DNA of 64,000 nucleotides from an uncultured Acidobacteriota bacterium (GTDB lineage Bacteria > Acidobacteriota > Terriglobia > Bryobacterales > Bryobacteraceae): positions 124,001 to 188,000 of the forward strand of contig CADEFM010000006.1 of NCBI GenBank assembly GCA_902826605.1, read 5' to 3'. Below the pieces are notes generated by a model, which did not search any database, had not been told where the DNA came from, and saw only the letters and a program-made list of their open reading frames with translations. The translations under genes were made by a program, and so were the position numbers. How positions within the stretch are numbered: position 1 is the first letter of the stretch; every line of letters begins with the position of its first letter. Of this stretch, positions 61,211 through 64,000 are shown one piece after another.

Positions 61211-61540
61211 ATGATGAAACACCGAACCTTGGCGATTCTAGCCATCGCAGCGCTCGCGGGGGCTCAGGGCAAGCAGACGTTCACCGGCACAATTACCGAC
61301 AGTATGTGCGCGAACGCAGATCATTCCCCAATGCGCATGGGTCCGACGGATGCCGAGTGCACCATTGCGTGCGTCAGAGCGCACGACGCATTGTACATGC
61401 TCTTTGATGGCAAGGAAGCCTACACTCTGAGCGACCAGAGTACACCGGAAAAATTCGCTGGTCAAAAGGTTACCATCACCGGCACATTGGACACCGCGAC
61501 TAAGACCATCAGAGTGGATGCTATCAGCGCGGCTAAGTGA
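61211..61540 (+). CDS. DUF5818-like exported protein
   Basis: A 109-residue exported protein (signal peptide MMKHRTLAILAIAALAGAQG) resembling the acidobacterial DUF5818 family (FTGTITDSMCANADHSPMRMG, ECTIACVRAHDALYMLFDGKEAYTLSDQ, FAGQKVTITGTLD). Two conserved cysteines (SMCAN and ECTIACV) suggest a disulfide or metal site. The start lacks a ribosome site. Function unknown. Its end overlaps the last gene of the window by 8 bases, convergently. Confidence 0.7.
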   Translation: MMKHRTLAILAIAALAGAQGKQTFTGTITDSMCANADHSPMRMGPTDAECTIACVRAHDALYMLFDGKEAYTLSDQSTPEKFAGQKVTITGTLDTATKTIRVDAISAAK

Positions 61541-64000
61541 GCTGCGAGCGAAAGGGGTCCGCTCCAATCGTGCCAACTAATTCGCTTAGGTAGGCGCAGG
61601 CACTCACGCGTGCAAGTTGCTCTTGAGCGGCGGCGGTCGCAGTGACATTCGCCGGCTGGAACTCTCCGATGGATTTCACATGCCGCTCCCAGAGAGTGAT
61701 ATCGCGGGCCTGTTTCGTCTGAAGGCGTTCATGATACCAATCGCTCGCGACGAGGCTTTCGCGGGTGAAAAGTGCACGAATTTCCTGATCGCCTAAACCC
61801 CGTTGTTTGTATGAACCGCACGCCATGATGCTAAGTAACGCTTTGAGGGGAGGACAAGCTCCTTCAATGCTTCCATCGTCGAAATAATTCGCGGCCACGC
61901 GCCGTTGCGACTCCACAATTGCGTCGACGCCGGCGGTGAACAGTTCCATGTCCTGCAGTTCCGGGCGCAGCATCTCCGGCGTAAACACGGCTCTGGGCGT
62001 TTCGAATATGCGCCCCAGGAAACGATCCACGAACAACGAGGTGATGCGGTACCCCAGACGGCTCGCGAGCACCTTGTGGCCATTTACCTCTAGATCCTCG
62101 ACCTTCTCGAGGAATCCATTTTCGATCAGAAACAGCGGATCGCGCTCCGCCACTCTCATGCGGCACCAGATCTCGGGAACCAGGAGGCTCACATCGTGGT
62201 CCACGCGAAGATGTGGTCCCACGCAAACAGCAGAAGTGGTGAAGCCGGCGTCGCCTGTCAGAATCGCCGAAACCAGGGCGTTATTGAGATCTACCACTGG
62301 CCATAAAGCGTTGAAGGGGCCTTTCGTGAGTGCGCCTTCGCTCCCGAATCCGGTAGTGGCAGGCGATTTTCCTGTCAGGCTCGAGATGAACTCCATGAAT
62401 AGTTCCGGCAGTTCTTGATAGTGAATCGGCCCGTACACGGCGAGTGGCGGCACCCCTAGGGCGGGATCTGGCGGGCTATTTCTGCGTCCAGCGAGCACCG
62501 CGTTCACCGGGAAGTGCACCGGCGCGGTCGCGGGAATTTTGCGCTCCAGGCGCGCCGCGATCTCCGCCAGATAACGCTCGCGCGGACTGACCAGATCCGC
62601 TCGCTTCTGCAGATAGCGGGGATTCAGTGAAGGTTTGCCATTCACCATGCGGGGATAGGCTGAGGAAACCACGTAAGTGTGCTTTCCGGCGCCGTTGAAG
62701 TCTTCGAGCAAACGCTTCATAGGTTCGGTGTAACGATCGAATTCCACGACATTATCCAACATGGCTCGCACCTGATCGTAGGTCAAGGGTTCGTAGTTGG
62801 AAAGAAACGTATCGGAACTCGCGATGTCGGCTTCCGCCTGCCGGTCAAAGCCGCGATGAATGGCGTCGTCGGGGCGCTGGAACAGCAGAGTTTCGCAATT
62901 GCTCACTAGCTTCACGCTAGGATGATCGTATTCGGGGTCCAGGCCGCTCAGAGCGGAGCGGGGAAGCACCACGGAGGCCGTGATATCGTCTTCCATCTGG
63001 ACTTTTTCTGCGGGATGGAAATCCGGCCGTAGTTTGAAAATCCTCCATGAGCCGTCAGGGTCATAGCCGACGCGCAGATAGTTGCTGATCAGCGTTTCGC
63101 CGTCAAACTTCAGCTCGTGACCCAGGAAACCATTGATCCGGTCCACGGTGAAGTGTTCGCGCCAGTTGCCCTCCCACTCCGCACGGTAGTACCGCTTGAC
63201 GGTAAACACAAGCTGGCGCACTGTCTGGCGCAGTTGCCCCAGCCATGCATTGTGTTCGTCCGTATATTCCGCAGATTCGGTGAACAAGAGGATCACGGAA
63301 CCCAGCGTGCGCTCCAGGCTCAGAATGGGGCGGTGGGTGCGCGCATCGGGAGCGCGATGTTTGTAAATATTGGAGAAATCTTTTTTCAAAATCTCCGCCA
63401 CTTCATCCATATCGCGATGATAGTCGCTGACGAAAACCGGTCCGCTCAATACCGCGTTAGCGATCGATTTCGAAATCTCCGATTTGCCTCCGCCGGAAAC
63501 CGTGCATGGTTTGTGGCAGACAGTGCCACGGGGACGCGAGCCAATGAGCCTCCAGTTGGCCGCGGAATAATGTTTCTCCAGACGCACGCGAAAGCCCGAC
63601 GGCAGCACATAGGTGGCCGAGGGACGCAGCGTCAGTTGACGGGGAACGCCGCCCTGCTTCCACGTCACGCGGCAGTCGCGAACACTGAATATGGCTTCGT
63701 CTGGGACGTAAAAGATTTCCGGAAAGCGCCGGTCGATCGCGTAGCCTTCGGGTTTACGTTCGACTATATCTCCCAGCAGGCTCATTCCTTGATCAAACGA
63801 AGCTTTCTTTAGACTGACGCTGCGGCTGGCTTGGAAATCCTGGCCAAGCACGTAGGTCGCGAAGGCCATGGCGCCGCCGGCGTGTTCTTCCTCACTCAGG
63901 CCGTAGAGGTTAGCGGCGTAGCTGATCTGGGTTTTGACTTCCTTCTTGCAATAGCCGTAGTAGTTGTCGGCGATGACAGTGACCATCACGCCACGGTGAT
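61533..64000 (-). CDS. Large protein resembling PPi-dependent PEP carboxykinase, partial
   Basis: The reading frame continues past the right edge, so the first part is missing; 822 codons are seen. I read it as PPi-type PEP carboxykinase, which interconverts oxaloacetate plus PPi with PEP, Pi and CO2, because of VMVTVIADNYYGYCKKEVK at the left-most visible part, KPCTVSGGGKSEISKS, the stretch LTGKSPATTGFGSEG and ALTKGPFNALWPVVD, and the expected total size above 1,000 residues. I recalled these marks from the family rather than by comparison, so the call is moderate. A large protein of unknown function is the alternative. No signal peptide or membrane segment is visible. Confidence 0.55.
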   Translation of the reverse strand, partial: HRGVMVTVIADNYYGYCKKEVKTQISYAANLYGLSEEEHAGGAMAFATYVLGQDFQASRSVSLKKASFDQGMSLLGDIVERKPEGYAIDRRFPEIFYVPDEAIFSVRDCRVTWKQGGVPRQLTLRPSATYVLPSGFRVRLEKHYSAANWRLIGSRPRGTVCHKPCTVSGGGKSEISKSIANAVLSGPVFVSDYHRDMDEVAEILKKDFSNIYKHRAPDARTHRPILSLERTLGSVILLFTESAEYTDEHNAWLGQLRQTVRQLVFTVKRYYRAEWEGNWREHFTVDRINGFLGHELKFDGETLISNYLRVGYDPDGSWRIFKLRPDFHPAEKVQMEDDITASVVLPRSALSGLDPEYDHPSVKLVSNCETLLFQRPDDAIHRGFDRQAEADIASSDTFLSNYEPLTYDQVRAMLDNVVEFDRYTEPMKRLLEDFNGAGKHTYVVSSAYPRMVNGKPSLNPRYLQKRADLVSPRERYLAEIAARLERKIPATAPVHFPVNAVLAGRRNSPPDPALGVPPLAVYGPIHYQELPELFMEFISSLTGKSPATTGFGSEGALTKGPFNALWPVVDLNNALVSAILTGDAGFTTSAVCVGPHLRVDHDVSLLVPEIWCRMRVAERDPLFLIENGFLEKVEDLEVNGHKVLASRLGYRITSLFVDRFLGRIFETPRAVFTPEMLRPELQDMELFTAGVDAIVESQRRVAANYFDDGSIEGACPPLKALLSIMACGSYKQRGLGDQEIRALFTRESLVASDWYHERLQTKQARDITLWERHVKSIGEFQPANVTATAAAQEQLARVSACAYLSELVGTIGADPFRSQLT

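Noticed and set aside
1..64000. CRISPR arrays, tRNA/rRNA genes, insertion sequences and prophage
   Set aside because: I looked for regular short repeats, tRNA-like TTCGAATCC arms and transposase or integrase motifs and found none; absence by eye is not proof, and tRNAscan and IS searches would be decisive.

Overview
The window looks like chromosome from an acidobacterium of the Bryobacterales / Candidatus Solibacter type. This is inferred from content: large paralogous families of exported proteins of unknown function, DUF6152-, DUF5818- and DUF6677-like proteins, NHL-repeat and creatininase-like exported proteins, an HspR-controlled dnaK-dnaJ operon, a zinc-ribbon-tailed MscL, and high-GC codon use. 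I saw no tRNA, rRNA, CRISPR array, insertion sequence, integrase or phage gene. It reads as ordinary chromosome with one toxin-antitoxin pair and one decayed gene.

Layout. 1-5.6 kb: a truncated exported cyclase-like gene, a TIGR00266/AIM24 protein, then coaD, an aspartate-type aminotransferase, manA, a membrane protein and a CPBP protease. 5.6-10.8 kb: a two-gene signalling unit (response regulator-histidine kinase plus a hybrid whose kinase core looks dead), an OmpA-type lipoprotein with a strong sigma-54 promoter and a compound terminator, and an ECF-like sigma factor. 11-14.6 kb: hemB, a membrane protein and an M3 oligopeptidase. 14.8-19.1 kb: an anchored zinc-finger protein, the remains of an Smr-domain gene, a Wzt-like ABC protein with broken ATPase motifs, and a permuted ATP-grasp protein. 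19.2-23 kb: MscS, two small membrane proteins, a class V aminotransferase and an M48 protease.

23-27.9 kb holds a minus-strand cluster of four paralogous exported proteins plus a DUF6152 protein, downstream of mscL; a fifth paralog lies at 33.9 kb, divergent from dnaK. 28-35.4 kb: nth, a CBS-domain protein behind a second sigma-54-like site, the dnaK-dnaJ-hspR operon and a vapBC-type pair. 35.5-43.4 kb: an SPFH/zinc-ribbon protein, a membrane protein-methyltransferase pair, and the rimP-nusA-infB-DUF503 translation operon behind a leader hairpin. 43.4-49.6 kb: an exported protein, glutaminase, RNase E/G with a very large insertion in its S1 domain, RodA and a PspC protein. 49.6-57.6 kb: a glycine-rich exported protein, cupin, YciI, sulfotransferase, an AlaC-like aminotransferase, two CsgG-like exported proteins with a third exported partner, and a creatininase homolog. 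57.7-64 kb: three NHL-repeat proteins, a DUF5818-like protein, and the C-terminal two thirds of a very large protein that I read as PPi-dependent PEP carboxykinase.

The best candidates for undescribed biology are: (1) the DUF6152/exported-paralog cluster, whose DUF6152 member should carry a histidine at its mature N terminus; (2) the CsgG-like pair with its exported partner; (3) the pseudo-histidine kinase and the pseudo-ABC ATPase; and (4) the repeated attachment of zinc ribbons to membrane-stress proteins (AIM24/TIGR00266, MscL, SPFH, PspC).
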